From Catenaria anguillulae PL171 (Eukaryota > Blastocladiomycota > Blastocladiomycetes > Blastocladiales > Catenariaceae): a stretch of DNA of 55,524 nt. Under the pieces are notes generated by a model. The model saw only the letters and a list, made by a program, of their open reading frames with translations, had not been told where the DNA came from and ran no database searches. The translations under genes and the position numbers were made by a program. The stretch spans positions 1 to 55,524 of the forward strand of contig MCFL01000160.1 in NCBI GenBank assembly GCA_002102555.1. Reading direction: 5' to 3'. Below are positions 20,393 through 33,436 of the stretch, one piece after another (position 1 is the first letter of the stretch; each line of letters opens with the position of its first letter).

Positions 20393-22715
20393 TTATACAT
20401 CATCCAAATCGCACCACCCAGTCCACCCACGCAAATCGAACCCATGCGCCAACACACCTGGATACCGCCTGTGTATCGCGCAAAACGCTTGCCGAAATTC
20501 ATGCGACTCACGGATTGCAGGCGGAAAATGCGGGAGAATAAGCGCCAATTGCTCGCTATTCTGCTCCTCTACCGCTTGGCGGACCATGCCGATGGCTCGG
20601 CTCGGCTCGATGCGCATGCACACGTCTGCGCAATCAAACCACGGCCACAAGTGCCGCGTCGACTTGTGGTTCCAAGGAATGTTTTGTGTCGAGGACAACG
20701 TCGTAGTCAAGTTGCAATAGTGCGTCAAAGATAAGAGACAAGCGATCGGACGGGGAGAGGACATGGTCGGGTGGCGATATGGTCGTGGCAAAAGATGGAG
20801 AAGGTGGAGGCGGGCTTGTAGACATGGTGAAAATGGCTGATTTGAGCTTGTTCTTGTACGCCGGTGGAATGAGTTGAAAGAACGACTTTCCTGACCCTTG
20901 ATCCGCAACGGGCGGCTGCTTTTCAAGTTTGGCCACGGTCGCATCGACAACCGATTCGATCACAGCAACGTCCCGCATTGGTGCCATCCCTTCCGTCTCG
21001 TTACACCGACCCCAGCCTGTTAGGAGCAAGAACAGCCGCAGAACACAGGCCGTCGCCACCTGCTTCGCATCAAAGGACTGCCAATCGAGTTTGTCACAGA
21101 CGAACTTGTCAATCAACTTGCGCATCATGCGCAAAAAATGGTCAAAGTATGAAAAGACAGTGCCGGGCGCGGCCCAGTCGAGCTGTTGAGCAAGCAATCG
21201 TACGAAAAGGGTAGCTCGCAGGCAAAGAGCATGACGATGAAGGCGCGAGGAGACCACAGGCGTGATTGGGTGCAGATGAATTCGGTCGGGTCGATCGACG
21301 GCGCGCGCGTGTACAGATAGCTGAGGGCGTCGCAGCTGACTTGAAGCGGGGATGGATTTCGGTAATGGCTCGTGCCCATTGCTGTCATGACGAGTGGGAT
21401 AGGATGTGAGCAGCGAGTGCGAGGAGAGCATGAGGGAATAATCCCCTTCGCGAATACCACATCGGAGAACGGCGGCCGTAAGTCCCTTTTCGTCATCTTT
21501 GAGACAAGTTCCACGGACTTGCTCCAGCGGGTGTCGCCATGCCTCCGAATCGCCTGGAGCAAGATTTGCAAAACAAATCCATGTGGCCACCCGGTCCAAT
21601 CGCCCATTTGATAACGGCCCATCCAAGATGCGTTGTTTGCGATTGCGCATGCGCAAAGTAGCGAAGGTCGGGAATATCGCAAGAGACGAGGCTATGAGAG
21701 AAGACGGTGTAACCGTGTCGGAAATAGGGGGGACAGGAACGGATGTTTTTCTGACAAGAGAAGGATATTGCGTGACTTGAGCCAGTCGAGGAGAACATAG
21801 ATTCGGGCTGGGTTCGCAATATCTTCGGAAGCAGTCACGATGGACTCGGCCAACTGATTGGTGAGCAAAAGCAAATGGGTTAGCTTAACAACATGCCACA
21901 TGCAGTTGGCAGGCGCGAGTGACCAATCAAACAAGGCCAAGACACAAAGAAACACCGGGTATGACATGGTCGGGTCGTAGTCAACGCGGTCAATAGACGA
22001 GGAGAAACGGCGAGGGGCCGGGCGGTTGTCAATCATGAAATGCGGCCAGGTGGAAAATGGCGCGGTTGCTGTTCGCAATCCGGGAACTATGGCCAAGACC
22101 CGGGAAAGCATAAAGTGGCGCAAGTTAAGTTGCGTGGTGCGAATGAAATAACTGACGAGCAACAAGGAAACGGGAAAGAGCGGCCAGTTTGGCAAGGGCT
22201 CATAGCGTGAGGTGTCTGAGTCGGCGAGTTGTGAGCTTTTCCTTGACTGAAGTCGTATGGATTGCAGCTCTTGAACCAAGTCCCACATGCTCGCCCGGTT
22301 GCCTGAGGGTTTACCTAATGGGCCACTTGTGGAGAAGAGCCATTCGACATACGATGCGGAAAGCAAAGGTGCTGGACGCGATGTGAGCGGATGCAAGGGA
22401 AAGGGTTGAGGGGCAAATTGTGGTATGCATAGCCTGAGGTACTGAGATACATGAGACTCGATTCGAGCAACCCATGGCAAGTCGAGGTTGAGCGTGTAGT
22501 TGTCGGCTGGTGCGGTAGGTCCAAAGATACATCAGCGTGTCCAGGTGCGATGGGGGTTGCTTGCCGGGCTGAAAGAATCCGGCGGCAGAAAGTGTGCGAC
22601 AGGTTGCGGGCAAGTGACAAGTGGCGTTGCACCGAGATAGAAGACCAAACAAGAGCTCGGCAAGAAGGATCTGGAGCAGGCCGGGCATGGCGAGAGGGAT
22701 GGAGCTAGGGGTCAT
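20393..22715 (-). pseudogene. Large unrecognised helical protein gene with several reading-frame breaks
   Basis: Long stretches read as a well-behaved Leu-rich protein with fungal-like codon use, starting at ATG 22715 (MTPSSIPLAMPGLLQILL) and ending at a TAA at 20393-20395. Landmarks in order are DNYTLNLDLPWVARIE, FVLQILLQAIRRHGD, DPTEFICTQSRLWSPR, HFLRMMRKLIDKFVCDKLDW and, at the end, RRYPGVLAHGF. An 85-nt GT-AG intron fits near 21.67-21.75 kb. The frame still changes near 22526, 21595, 21204 and 20635 without usable splice sites. The slips go in both directions, so these are either consensus errors or early decay of a host gene. I do not recognise the family; a large helical-repeat scaffold is one possibility. 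It is divergent from ALG9, with 278 bases between starts. Confidence 0.55.
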
Positions 22716-22993
22716 CAACAATGGCGGATGAGGGGCAGAATCGGTGCTCGGGCACGATTCAAGTGCGGGTGCGGGTGGTGGCATTGGCAGCGTTGCATCG
22801 AGTGGAAAGGGCGGGCCTTGCTTGTACACAGCGTTTGCCTTGCTGGTGCGAGCACGTGTCCGCGTGGCCGTGGCCGTGGCCGCCCCCGCCGCCTGCTGGC
22901 CGCACTGCAGTTGCGGGGCAGTGGCATGCTGCCGACGTCAAATCATCCTCACATGATAGGATGCAATGATAGGTAAGCGTTGATGGAAAGCAC

Positions 22994-25015
22994 ATGGATT
23001 GCAAATTGAGAATGCCGCTCAAGTCCCAGTCATCTTCCCGTGTAACATTGGCCCCGCCGCCACCCAAGGCCATGATCTCCAAGACCTCGCGCGGCCGCGC
23101 CTCCCTTGCAAATGCAACCACACCTGGTGGCAGCGGCAAGTGGACATGGTGGACCGTCACAACTCTTCTGGTTGCTGCCCGCGTCCTGGGCGCCTGGTAC
23201 TCGCCCATCACCGACTGCGACGAGACCTTCAACTACTGGGAGCCCTTGCACTTTGCCATCTCTGGCGGATCGCACGGCCTACAGACGTGGGAGTATGCCC
23301 CGCAGTTTGCCCTTCGGTCTTGGGCTTACATTGCGCCGTATGCGGCCGCGGCCACCGGTTTCTTGGGTCTTGGATTGTCGTGGGTACGAGCAGGGCTTGC
23401 CGAAATGTCGAGTCAGGCACGGTTGTTGACCACTGGACCCCGAATGTGTAGCGAAACACCTTCTTTGCGATCCGTATTGCCCTCGCCCTGGTTTGTGCCT
23501 GCTTTGAACTTAAGCTCACATCGGCCATGAACCGATTCGACACCATCGTCGACCCACCTCGCGGCAGCCAGACCTCGGCGGCTGTTTTCCTCCTCCTCAT
23601 CCTAGCCTTTTCGCCGGGCATGTTCCATTCCGCTCCTGGTACGCACTTTTTGTGTGCTCGTTTCGGAAATCCGTTCATTCTCTTGTTTCATGTGTAGCGT
23701 TTCTTCCATCCTCATTCGCCATGATCTGCACCTTGTCGGCCATGTCGTCATGGTCCACGGCGCTTCGGACCTCACGTGGCTCTGCCCGCCCACGCCCGTC
23801 ACTCGGCGTCATTCTCTCCATCGGCACAGGGAGTCTCCTGGGCTGGCCATTTGCCGCTGCCTTGGGTCTACCTTATGCACTCCCTTACCTCGTGCCACTC
23901 CGCACACGTCTCGCCTACCCTTTTCTGCGCACAACGGTCCTGGTCGCCACCGCCATTCTCGCCCCCATGCTCGCCATCGACTCGTACATGTACGCGCGTC
24001 CCTGGCTGCTGGTCCCCATCAACTTGGTCATGTACAATGTGATCCGCAACCAATCTGCACTCTACGGCGTCGAATCCGGGGCGTTTTACTTGAAAAACCT
24101 TGCGCTCAACTGGACACCGCCCGTGCTGATCCTGGCGCTTGCCACCACGGCCGTGTACCTTGTGCCGGGCCCACAGCGCGGAAAAGATGCAGGATGGACC
24201 CGCGGCGTGGCGTGGATGCTCGCGGTGTGGCTGGGCGTGTTTACGATGCAGGCACACAAGGAAGAGCGGTTTATGGCGCCGGCGTATCCGTGCGTGGCCG
24301 TGATGGCCGCGAGGGGCGCGGCTTGGACTGCACGCGAGGTGGACGCGAGGGTGAGCGGGTGGCACAGGACATTGGTTGTGGGCTTGTGTGCGGCGGCTGT
24401 AGTAGGATTTGCAGTGTTGCGGATGGGTGCGTTGGTTGTGTATTACGCGGCACCTGTCCGCCTCGATCTGTCCGCGGCGATTCCGCAATCCACAAGTGCA
24501 ACGACAGTCAATGTTTGCACGGGCAATGACTGGTTCCTCGCCCCTGGGCATTTTCATTTGCCACGGCATGCACGCATTCGGTTTGTGCGCCAGGCGTTTG
24601 ATGGACACTTGCCAGCCGACTTTGCATCCTCGTCCAGATCCTCGACGGCAGAAACGACCATGGTCGAGCCGTGGGTGGATCGATTGGCAAGAGTGCGCAA
24701 TGCAACGAGTGCTGTCGGCCAAGCCGAGTTCAACGACAAGAACCAAGTCACCGAGTCTCGATTCGTATGTTGCATCCCACTTGCTTGTTGGCGTTGGCGT
24801 TATCGCAGACTGACGTGCCGCATCCACAGGTTCCGCTATCGCAATGCGACTACATTCTCGGACGCGACCCAATAGTTTCCCGACCCTCTTTCACTGTCGC
24901 GTGTGCGCCCATGCTGCACGCCGACCATACGCCAATGTGGTCGCGAGTTCTGTATCATCCATTCAAGTCGCTTGGCAAGCAAGTGTGGCAAGACTATTGC
25001 CTGTGGAAAGTGTAA
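22994..25015 (+). CDS. ALG9: ALG9 alpha-1,2-mannosyltransferase (GT22), 609 aa
   Basis: Exons are 22994-23383, 23452-23638, 23698-24764 and 24830-25015 (610 codons; introns 68, 59 and 65 nt). The enzyme adds alpha-1,2-mannoses from dolichol-phosphate-mannose to the lipid-linked N-glycan precursor in the ER lumen. The GT22 catalytic loop DCDETFNYWEPLHF is intact, followed by QTWEYAPQFALRSWAY. The HKEERFM motif lies in the later membrane region and ALG9-type lumenal motifs close the protein (NVCTGNDWF, FDGHLPADF, NDKNQVTESRF, SQCDYILGRD). About ten hydrophobic segments are visible. The first ATG was chosen; alternatives at 23012 and 23072 would shorten only the cytosolic N terminus. The 3' end converges with the lipase gene 269 bases away. 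Confidence 0.93.
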
Positions 25016-25284
25016 ACGGTTAATGTGTGTAATGTTCGGCAAGAATAAGTAAGAGCTTGCGCCCAGCAAGTCGTCAAATACGATACACCATATCGCGTGT
25101 ATGAGTGAACGAGTCCAAGTACACAAGTGAGAATTGTGAAAGGGAAGAAAAGGGCCAAATAATGGCAATGAAGGGATCGGGTCGGTACTATTGAGCAAGT
25201 ACGGGAATACACAATCAACAAAGTGCAACCATCAGGAAAATATGATTAGGTACAAAGAAACATGAAACCGCCCGCCGGTCTCCC

Positions 25285-28200
25285 TCACTCGAATATCACG
25301 TTGGCAAATCGCATGGGCGACGACGGTGGATCTGCATCCTCCTCATCTTCAGGTTGCACCGGTGTTGCGGGCGCCATCAACGGCCGCCATTTTGCGGCAT
25401 GATGGGTATCGGCCTCATCGGGCCGGGGCCCATCAATCACATTGGTGATTGCAATCAACGAGTTTTGCGCAACGGGCAAGCTGGCAGGTGGTGGGGCGGC
25501 CGCCTTGGCGAGGATCTTGGATTGCGACTTTGTGCGAGGCAGGATTTCAAGGACATCATCGTCATCGTCGTCATCGTCCATCTCGTGGTCGTTCCCATAT
25601 GGTTGGGACACGGGAACGTTGGCCGAGGAGGAGAACATGTCAGGAATGGTGGAGCGGGAAATGCTCGACTCGCCGCCGCCAGCGTAGTCGCCATTCGGCA
25701 GCTCGGCATCAAACTCCGAATCGGACGTCATCAAGTCATCTGCACCGCCACGCACCCGGTTGCCCGCATCGACATCGCTCTCCATCTCGTCCGTGGTCAA
25801 GTACGCAGACAAGCTGTCGATCCCATGTCCATTTCCGCCAATCTCAATCGACGCACTAGTCGACGACCGCGACCCGCGCCCGTCATGGGGGCCGTGCACC
25901 ACCAATTTCGGAACCGCCGAACCGGCGCTACTCGGCTTGCTAACCCTCCCGTCGCGCACGCGCACAGGCGATCGACTGGGCGACCTGCTCGGCACCGACC
26001 CTCTGCGCGGGTGCTGGCGATTGTATCCGCCTCGGCCCATTGGCGCCGCGGACAAACTCGAACTCAGCACGTCCAAGCTCACTGCTCTCCCACTTGCCAC
26101 CCCTGTGGCCAAGTTGACGAGCCGCGTGCCAGACCCAGGCGCCGACCGCGGCGGCGACAAATTGCCCATATCCGACTGCGGCGACGCCGCAAATTCGGGC
26201 GTAGCGGGTGGCGACGACGACGACGAGGCCGAAGACGTGGACGTTGTCGAGCTCGCCGAACTGCGGCGCCTCGCATGTCCGTGTCCGTTGGTCAGCTCGC
26301 GGCGCGCGTGTGTTGGGGATGTGTGTCCCCTGTGCGAATCCACTTGACGCAGTACGGGGCTTGATCCGCGCGACCGCCGTGGCCGTCCTACCGGCGATGC
26401 GTGAGTGGCGGATGACGGTGGCGGCACGGGCGAGCCCGCAGGCGACCCAGAGCCGTAGCCAGGCGTCGACACGCCCAACAGCGTAGGTGCCTGCCAATAT
26501 CCAGACAACTGCGTGGCCGACTTGACACGCGGTTTGGGCACCCACCTTGTTGCGGTGGATGATGCAGACGAGGATGCGCCAGGGCTCACGTTGGCGGTGG
26601 CGCGCATGCCCCATCCGTGCGGAACGAGCCCGCGACGGAGCGATGCGGCGGTTGCAAGTGGGGAAGGCGAGGGTGTCACGAGCGCACGGCCATTGTCGGC
26701 AGACAAGGTCCGTGGCATGCCTGGATTCAGGGTGATTTGTGGCGGATCGGGCGAGCCCGAGGGGGTGGCCGAGGATGGAGGGAGGCCGAACATGGATTGT
26801 TTGTGGTCAAGCAGGATCGGGGCTGGGATCGGGGACGCCGTGTTCAATGAAGGAAACGCGGTTGCGGGTCCTTGTGGGATGGTCGTGGCGAGTTGCGTGG
26901 GGAGGTGTTGGAGTTGCAGGGCGCGCAGGCGGCATCGATAAAGCATTTCGTCGAGGGCCATTTCAATGTGCAGGTGATTCTGCATGATGGAGATTTCTGC
27001 ATCACGGAACAGACCAGCCGGTCAGTGAGGTGTATTCAGGCCACGATGAGGGTGGGTGGGAGTATAAAAAACGTACTCGGCCACGTGGCACGCTCACCCT
27101 TGAGCGTCGATTCGAGCATGGATTTTGGAGTCGGATTGGTCAGAATGTTGACAAAGTCGCTGACCTGCACCTCGGGAATGATGGTGATGTCTCCCATGTA
27201 CTTTTGCGAGACAATAGACTGCGCACGGTACAGTACCTCGGGGAGCAGCCCAAGCTCACGGAGCTGTGATTGTGATCGAGGATGGGTGAGTGTGGAGACT
27301 CGAGAAAAAAATTGCAGTCACGGACGCGGAGGAAATGGAACAGACCTGATTGCAACGCAAATTGAACTCGTTGCGGGAAAAATTGAGCACCGACTCGCAT
27401 GCCGACCGGAACATGCCTTTTGAAAGGCCCTTGGGAATGAATGGAACCACGTGCGGGTTCACTTGCGAGACGACAAAATGGTTGACATTGAACAGCTACC
27501 GCGGGATCGCTTGTCAGATGCGAAAAATTGTAGAGGATTGATTCAAACAAAGCGACGCACCTCGGCGAGCTTTTGCATGGGCAAATCCGATTCGACCGAC
27601 CCATCGATCCAGCGATGGCCAGACGGATTCCACTGGACGGGCTTACCCGATCGGTCCTTGGCCAGTAACGGTGCCGGCTTGAACACATACGGTACCGAGC
27701 ACGATGCGGCCACTGCGGACCAAATGTACACATTGGGTGCGGTGATGTAGTTGAGTAGGCGAGGCATTTCGTAGACGGTCGATGAGGATACGGTGATGTT
27801 GAGGATGCGGCGGGTTCGGTTGTAGGCTTCCTGTCGTATGGATAATCACGAATAGTTTAGCAAGAAATCACCAGAGAGTGCGAGATTGTGGAGTGAACAG
27901 ACCAAAAATGTGATGTCGCCAAACATGTCTTGGACGGTTTTGATGAGTGTATCCACATCAAAGAGAACACCTGAAAGCAGGAGCCGTGCGTATGTTGGAT
28001 GAGTTCCAGTGGGAACATGAACGTCGCGCAGAGAATGAGCAAACGAACGAACCGTGCTTGAAAACTCGATTGATGATATGCAAAATGCCATTCTCGGACG
28101 GATCGTCAAAGAAATCCTGAGTACGGAGAGCACCCAGTTAGCTTCGTATCGCTCGCGGATGCAGACGTGGGTTGTACATACCAAGCGTGTATAGGCAGGA

Positions 28201-29066
28201 TTCAACAACCGCTCGAAATCCTCCTCGGTATGCGTACACACCAAGCTGGCAATGATACTCCCACCCGACGCCCCCGAAATGATGCGCGGCAACAGCCTTG
28301 TCTCCCACAGGGCCTTGACCACCCCGATGTGGTTGAGCGCAAGTGTTGCGCCACCCGACAACAGCAAGGCCGTGCGGCCAAATGCCTGGCGGACATTCAA
28401 GAAGAATTCCATCCTGGTGGCATTGGGCAGCTCGGTCGCATCGCAAATCAAGTTCAAGCATCGCACCGCCTCACGCATGTACTCTTCAATCAAGTGTTTT
28501 GTACCAATGTGACATGCCCCATACAACATGGGATTACCCATGTTGCCCAAATTCCGTGACAAGCTTGTCCGCAGCAAAAGAATGAGCCTGGGTAGATCGC
28601 CCGCGTCCCTTGCCTCGCGCATTGCCGTGAGGCGGTCCTGGATCAGCGACCAGTCGTAAAGGGGCGACTGCGGGTCACGTTTCCATTGCTCGTTGCCATC
28701 GTGGATGTCGAGCATGGCAGCAGCGGCAGACCATTGTTCGTAGGAGGTGGCAGCGGACATGAGGTGTTGGTAGTAGGAGCGTGAATGGCCGGCGACGAGC
28801 AGGCGGGCGATTGCAGAGCGCAGGCGGGTCAAGTGGTGCGAGGCAACATCGGTGGCGACGGTCTTTGAGGAGGAGGTGAGCACATGAAGCGAGTGCAAGG
28901 AAGAAGTGGACGGAGAGGCAGAGATGCCGCCACCATTCGGCGGTGATGATGACGCGGATGGGGGTTGGTCGCCGTCATTGTTGTCGTCCTTGTTGCTTGA
29001 GCTTGTAGTGCGTACATTAGGCGGGGATTGAGAGCTGGAAGCGCGGGATGGAGCTGGGGGATTCAT
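25285..29066 (-). CDS. Patatin-type triacylglycerol lipase (Tgl3/4/5, SDP1 family), 1111 aa
   Basis: Seven exons on the minus strand: 29066-28182, 28116-28053, 27970-27903, 27830-27561, 27495-27346, 27263-27077 and 26996-25285 (1112 codons). The N-terminal lipase-associated region (DUF3336 type) shows YEQWSAAAAMLDIHDG and LYDWSLIQDRL. The patatin core follows: the oxyanion-type loop LLLSGGATLALNHIGVV, the nucleophile elbow ISGASGGSI (Ser) and the dyad aspartate in WIDGSVESDLP. Family landmarks NVNHFVVSQVNPHVVPF and KGERATWP come after. Such enzymes hydrolyse storage triacylglycerol on lipid droplets. About 570 C-terminal residues, nearly all of exon 7, are disordered and Ser/Pro-rich with an eight-Asp run near 25557-25580, probably a regulatory tail. 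All splice sites are GT-AG and the gene looks whole. Confidence 0.92.
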
Positions 29067-30179
29067 TGTGGCAAGGCAAGTCCACGACGAGCGCGGGTCG
29101 GGAGTAATGGTGGCGGCGAAAGCAGGTGTGCAGAGGTGGAACTGGAAAGAGTGGTCGTCGGAAAGTCGTAGAGTAGACACGACATGGATTTCATTGCCAG
29201 GACTGTCATGCGATTTCCATCTTTGTTGTCATTCAGTTTCGTTTCGAAAAAAGCATATACGTAAATTTTGAATTTGCATTAGGTAATTTCACGACAGTTT
29301 TCACGCTTGCATGTTGCTTGTCGGGCAAGGCGTCACGTACCTACGTGCACTTGAATGTGAAAACTCAAACTGCCCTTCACCGCGAGCCGCGATGCATCCC
29401 GAGGTCCAGGAAAGTTGGGGGCGATGTAGGCCATTTAAACGGTCGTCAGCGATGGCCAGCATGCCCCAGAGGATGCCCTGGCGTCGCCTTCTTTTCGGCG
29501 GAACTGCAGCATGAATCCTTGTCTCACCTAAAAGCTGCCGCTCCAACGCTCAGTGTTCATCATCCAAGTTCAGGCATGGCTACTCATTGTGCGTGACATT
29601 CCAAGGCCTGAATGTATTTATGCTACATGAGCAGCAATGACACATCGCCCAGTGTATGCATGTGCAGGATCGGAAGCGCAAAGGAAGAACTTGAGTGTGG
29701 CAGGAGCGTACGTAACCTGAAACATAAGAAACGGCTGGTCTCTGTTGTTTTTGGTGTTCTTGGCCGACAAGCTTCTGTCACGCTCAACACGAAGACGCGC
29801 TCTGCCGCCAAATTTGTCGCCATCCCCACCACACCGCCGTCGAAGCCACGCTCGACACAATGGCAAAGTTGGAGGGCAGCGTTCCAAGACTACTGGGCTG
29901 CGGTGACGGTGATGACGAGTTCCTGGCAATTGCAACCAACAATGGGCGGTTGTGACGGATGGGAGACAGGGCGACGGGCAGGCAGCCATCCAGGCGGGAT
30001 CGAATGGATCGGACTGATGGGATCGATGGAGTCAAGGATACAAAAGGTGGCGACTGCCCGTCTCCCGCCTCCTCCTCTCCCTCTCTCTCCTTGGTCGCTT
30101 CCCATCTCATGTATTTCATCAAGCACTTGTTTGAACTTAACCACCATCCTTCACCATCACCACCACCTTCACCACAACC
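29067..30179. other. Divergent promoter region, lipase / phosphoglucomutase
   Basis: 1.1 kb between two divergent starts. A pyrimidine- and CACC-rich leader (about 30050-30179) precedes the phosphoglucomutase ATG. No coding motif or repeat of note was seen. Confidence 0.55.
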
Positions 30180-32288
30180 ATGACTGCCGACGTCCACGCC
30201 CTCGCCAAGGAATGGCTGCGCCTCGATCGCGTACGTCCAAACCGAACCTATGGACGCCTCCGATGGCCCGGCCGGAGAGCTCACGCACACCCTTTCACAT
30301 TGATGTATTTAGAACCCGGCCACTCGCAAGGAAATCGAGGACCTGGTCGCCGCCAACAACACGGCCGAGCTCGCCAAGCGCCTCTCGTCGCGCATCGAAT
30401 TCGGCACAGCCGGCCTTCGCGCCGAAATGTGCGCCGGCTTCTCGCGCATGAATGACCTGACTGTGATTCAGGCCACCCAGGGCCTCGTCCAGTACCTGCT
30501 CAAGACCAAGAACGGCGACGCCTCTGCCTGCTCGGTCGTGCTAGGCTTTGACCACCGGTGCAACTCGGCCAATGGCCTCACGTCTGCCCGGTTTGCGCGC
30601 TTGACCGCGGGCGTGTTCCTGTCCAAGGGCATCAAGGTATATTTCTACCCAAACCTCGTGCATACGCCCATGGTGCCCTTTGGCATCACCCATTTGGGCG
30701 CCTCGTGCGGTATCATGATTACCGCGTCGCACAACCCAAAGGCCGACAACGGATACAAGCTCTACTGGGGCAACGGGTCGCAAATTGTGCCGCCCATGGA
30801 CGCACACATTGCCCAGTCGATTGAAGACAACCTCGAGCCGTGGGTGTGGGACGAGACGCTCATTGACACTGCCCTGGCGCAAGGGTCCCCAATGGCCGAG
30901 GATCCTACGGCCAAGGTCACCGAAGCCTACATGGCCATGATTGCAAAGCTCGGCGAGACGGTCAAGCTGCGCGAGCCCATGGCCAATGGCGTCAAGATTT
31001 GCTATACGGCCATGCACGGTGTCGGATTCCCTTGGATTCGTCGCGCGTTTGATGCCGCCGGGTTGCCGCCTTTCTTTATCACGCCCGAGCAGGTGCATCC
31101 TGACCCCGAGTTCCCGACGGTTGCTTTCCCGAACGTATGTGTTCTTTTCTTGATTCACCGCCGCGGTCGCGTTATTGTTGAAGTACATGACTTGTTCACC
31201 ACTTTTTGATTTTGGCAAACACCCACCTACAGCCCGAAGAAGGCCAAGGTGCCCTGTCGCTCGCCATGGCCGCCGCAGATTCGCACGGTTGTCGCATCAT
31301 CCTTGCCAACGACCCGGACGCCGACCGCCTTGCCGTTGCCGAAAAGCAACCATCTGGCCAATGGCACATCTTCACGGGCAACCAAATCGGCATCATGCTC
31401 GCCGCGTTTTTGCTGCCCGGCTTCAAGCGCACGCACCCGGGCAAAAAGTTTGCCGTGCTCACCACCACGGTGTCGTCCATGATGATTAAGCAATTTGCCA
31501 AGGTAGAAGGGCTTGCCTTCGAAGAGACGCTCACGGGATTCAAGTACCTGGGCAACTGCGGTATGGCCATGGTGGACCGCGGCGACGCCGATCTCGTCAT
31601 GTTTGCGTTTGAGCAGGCCATTGGGTTCATGTGTGGGCCCGCCGTCATGGACAAGGATGGCGTCAGCGCCGGCGTGTGCCTTGGCGAGCTGGCGCACTGG
31701 CTTGCCACGCAACCAGATGCCAACCACCCAAAGACCTTGTTTGAGTGGCTCCAGCACTTGTACGTCAAGTACGGCTTCTTTGCGTCCAACGACCACTATG
31801 TGATTGAGCACGACAAGAAGAAGGTCGATGCCATGTTTGACAAGATTCGCCCAAAGGATGCGCTCGAGGCCAACGAGGACTGGTCGGCTGTGATTGCCGG
31901 CACCAAGCCCGCGCCCGCGTACCCGACAGCACTCGCCGACTTTGAGGTTGTGTCTGTGCGCGACTGCACGGCCGGGTGGGATTCCACGACCAAGGACCAC
32001 CGTCCTGTGCTGCCAACGTCGAGGGCCGCGCACATGATCACATTCACGTTCAATGTGCCCGAGCGGCTCAGGGCCGTCGATGCCAATGTGCAGCTCATGC
32101 CGTGCTCCATGACGCTGCGCACGTCCGGCACAGAGCCAAAGGTCAAGTATTACACAGAGCTCGCAGGTGTGTGGGTTGGCGACCAGGGCGTCAGCAATGC
32201 TGAAAAGATTGAGGCCATCAAGAAGGTGGCGGATGCCGCGTTGGCGGACTTGGTCATGCACACCAAGGAAAAGTGGTTGGTCGCGTGA
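30180..32288 (+). CDS. PGM2: Phosphopentomutase/phosphoglucomutase, PGM2 type, 642 aa
   Basis: Exons are 30180-30230, 30313-31134 and 31233-32288 (643 codons; introns 82 and 98 nt). This alpha-D-phosphohexomutase moves the phosphate between C1 and C5 of pentoses or C1 and C6 of hexoses in the cytosol. All catalytic loops are intact: the phosphoserine loop ITASHNPKADNGYK, the metal loop NDPDADRLAVAE, the sugar-binding stretch FEETLTGFKYLGN and the phosphate-contacting SGTEPKVKYY near the C terminus. The N-terminal FGTAGLRAEMCAGFSRMN is typical of the PGM2/PGM2L1 branch (yeast PGM3/PRM15) rather than the PGM1 branch. Length is normal for the family. The symbol follows human naming. Confidence 0.95.
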
Positions 32289-33436
32289 GGCGTGCAATTG
32301 TGTTATTTTTCCTTGTTGTTACTAGTCATATTTGCTCTTGCGCTGTACAATCTGGATACATATCGAGTCCCCTCGGCGAGTCGTCCGAGGGGTGTTGACT
32401 TTATCTGTTTCCCTGGCATCCTCCCTCACAAGTGACAACCTAGCCTCCCAAATAAATATTGACCAATGCGACAAGGTGCGGCAAACCGACTCGGGAGTCC
32501 GTCTTGTCTCCCTCAATGCAAGCCGACCATGTAAGACGAGCAAGCCGAATGGTCAGAATGCCCGTGGGCCGTGCCCGAGCCGATTCCGCATGTGGGATCG
32601 ATTCAATAAACGACCGATACGGACGGCGCGGCCGCCGTTAATTTCACTTTGAAAAGCTGTGTTGCAACACTAGCTATAGGGGCCACAGCGGTGTGCTGCG
32701 TTCGCATGGCGGCGTGGGTTGTGGGAACTTGTTCCGCTCTATGTTCCACAAGCGTGGATGCATGACCATCGGCCAACCAAAGCCGTGCCCCGATCCTCGG
32801 CTCCGGATGCCCTTTTTTTGTCTAGTCGCGAGCAGTGTTGGGTTTGCGCAACGTGCGCTCACCATCGACGGAGGTTAATGTATGCATGGAAGGCCGGAGA
32901 AAATGGTCGCCAATGTACACATTTTCATACAGTGACATGTCATATCTTGTTTTCTCAACGACGGTATTTATCGTGTTGGCCAAGCTTGAGATCACGGCTT
33001 TTGGATTGGACGCCCAGATAAGTTCCACTTCTCCCCCGTCGATTTACTCGATTTCTTCGCCCACAACATTTCCAAGTTCCGTATGTCCTGTGTGTCAAGT
33101 TGCTCGCCGTATCGACTATCGAACTGATATACAATTTTTTTTATTTACATATTCTCATTTTTGGCTTCAAGTTGACCTTGACTTGGCGACGCACGCGTTC
33201 CCTCGTCTCTTGAACTGACGAAGGAAAAAGTGACCTTCCTTGCAGAAAGTTGTGTATTTATGTACGAACCCCTTCCCCATCATGACGTCCAGCTGCCCCA
33301 AGTTGTCGCGATAAACATGTCAGTTCGCTAACGCTACGCTGAATCTTGGGACCCTTGGATCTGCGTACCGTGCTACTTTTTCGCGCTGCTGACGACGCTA
33401 GTGACATTGCTCGTTGACCCGTTGGTGCGTCGTAAA
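32289..33436. other. Intergenic, no gene seen
   Basis: 1.15 kb between the phosphoglucomutase stop and the disordered orphan. AT-rich stretches near 32450 and 33130-33160. No RNA gene or repeat recognised. Confidence 0.5.

Noticed and set aside
23868-24872. Minus-strand open frame of 334 codons over ALG9
   Set aside because: An antisense shadow of a confidently identified enzyme; no recognisable domain.
31227-32297. Minus-strand open frame of 356 codons over the phosphoglucomutase
   Set aside because: A shadow of the strongly conserved plus-strand gene; Arg/His/Gly-rich and without family features.
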